In this document: positions 13,990 through 14,657 of the stretch, piece after piece
Layout of the letters: every line of letters begins with the position of its first letter
Position numbering within the stretch: position 1 is the first letter of the stretch
NCBI GenBank assembly: GCA_021442845.1
Contig: JABUSD010000182.1
Coordinates: forward strand, 1 to 14,657
Direction of reading: 5' to 3'
Source: Holdemanella sp.
GTDB taxonomy: Bacteria > Bacillota_I > Bacilli_A > Erysipelotrichales > Erysipelotrichaceae
DNA: 14,657 nt
Position numbers and translations under genes: made by a program
Notes under the pieces: model-generated
What the model was told of the DNA's origin: nothing
Database searches by the model: none
Seen by the model: only the letters and a program-made list of their open reading frames with translations

Positions 13990-14657
13990 ACCAGTTGAAA
14001 ATTACAAACGGAGAAGATGAATATACGATTCGACTCGATTCTATCAAACTCTTATTAGGGAATAATCAGAAAGCAAAATATAGGATTCAAAAATTATTAA
14101 GTCTATATTTTAACCCAGTAAAAAGTGAATACAGAGAAGAAAATAAATATAAGCCAGTAGTCTATTTAGATGGAAAGCCAATCGATATAAAAAGAGTAAC
14201 CTATATAGAAATATCAGATAATTTCTCTATATTAGATGAATCTAAACTAGGCGTTAAATCGTTATTGTATAAATATTTAGAATCTTTACTTAGTGATTAT
14301 GAATATTTTGATACGGTAAATACAATTGATATTTTATTTGATTCCTTAGCACAGGAATTAAATGAACAAAGCATTTTTAATCTTGAATTCAATAAGATGA
14401 CATCTAAACAATTGGTAAAACTAGTAAGCCCATCTTATATTAATGAATTACAGATGGATGAATATGATCTGGATGTAAAAGAATTATTGGATATACAATT
14501 ACAGATGATTGAATATCTACAGAACCACAATACCAAAACAGAAAAGTACATTATTTATGTTAATTCTGTAGAGATTACAGATGAATTTATTAATAAACTG
14601 AAAAATCTAAAAAATACATTTGCATTGGTAAACCTACAAACAATCACAAACATTGAT
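13986..14657 (+). CDS. csn2: Csn2 adaptation protein (3' end outside the window)
   Basis: The gene starts at ATG 13986, overlapping the cas2 stop as ATGA, and stays open for 224 codons to the window edge. In type II-A systems Csn2 forms a calcium-dependent ring that slides on double-stranded DNA ends and takes part in spacer acquisition. The segment KYIIYVNSVEITDEFINKLKNLKNTFALVNLQ (around 187-218) has the Csn2-like pattern of a strand ending in VNS followed by helix and strand. Other parts vary, as is usual in this family. Position directly after cas2 makes the call safe; the subfamily is not clear. A Csn2 of usual size (about 220 residues) would end soon after the edge. Confidence 0.85.
   Translation, partial: MNQLKITNGEDEYTIRLDSIKLLLGNNQKAKYRIQKLLSLYFNPVKSEYREENKYKPVVYLDGKPIDIKRVTYIEISDNFSILDESKLGVKSLLYKYLESLLSDYEYFDTVNTIDILFDSLAQELNEQSIFNLEFNKMTSKQLVKLVSPSYINELQMDEYDLDVKELLDIQLQMIEYLQNHNTKTEKYIIYVNSVEITDEFINKLKNLKNTFALVNLQTITNID

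Noticed and set aside
1..14657. CRISPR array
   Set aside because: No regularly spaced direct repeats are visible, and no copy of the repeat predicted from the anti-repeat; the array should lie beyond csn2.
1..14657. tRNA, rRNA, transposase or integrase genes and phage attachment sites
   Set aside because: None was recognised on either strand; attachment site repeats need flanking sequence that is not in the window.

Overview
The window is a low-GC, AGA/AGG-rich stretch with TGA used as a stop, typical of Bacillota. The compact type II-A Cas9 of the SaCas9/St1Cas9 kind, together with the base composition, suggests a gut Erysipelotrichia-like host; that placement is inference. All genes I accept are on the + strand.

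Positions 1-3637 are the replication and regulation half of a prophage. They hold the tail of a DnaB-like helicase, an SSB, a run of small overlapping phage genes (Cys-rich protein, two-helix membrane protein, coiled-coil protein, YopX-like protein), an HNH/NUMOD1 homing-type endonuclease, a winged-helix protein and a sigma-region-4-like late regulator. A palindrome, a -10 and a terminator-like hairpin (3641-3717) mark the start of the late operon.

Positions 3730-7571 are late genes: a phage metallopeptidase, an HNH nuclease, an SPP1-type portal and a minor head protein divided over two overlapping reading frames. The second head frame ends in a candidate RNase toxin domain of the BECR class and is followed, with an ATGA overlap, by a small acidic gene that fits an immunity protein. 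Both terminase genes are missing from their normal place between the HNH gene and the portal.

Positions 7573-9059 hold a displaced large terminase with its own leader hairpin. It is cut off after the ATPase domain and runs out of frame into a NADAR (YbiA-like) gene. This looks like a rearrangement scar between prophage remains and host or other accessory DNA.

Positions 9060-14657 are a type II-A CRISPR-Cas locus: promoter(s), cas9 (1108 aa with all catalytic residues), a tracrRNA gene, cas1, cas2 and csn2 (3' end outside the window). The tracrRNA lies between cas9 and cas1, its promoter is in the last codons of cas9, and its terminator ends 8 bases before the cas1 ATG. cas1, cas2 and csn2 overlap one another and should be co-translated. 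No CRISPR array is inside the window; it should lie downstream of csn2. The anti-repeat lets me predict the start of the repeat.

The two most interesting parts are the phage head-toxin/immunity pair (6233-7332) and the unusually tight cas9-tracrRNA-cas1 arrangement.
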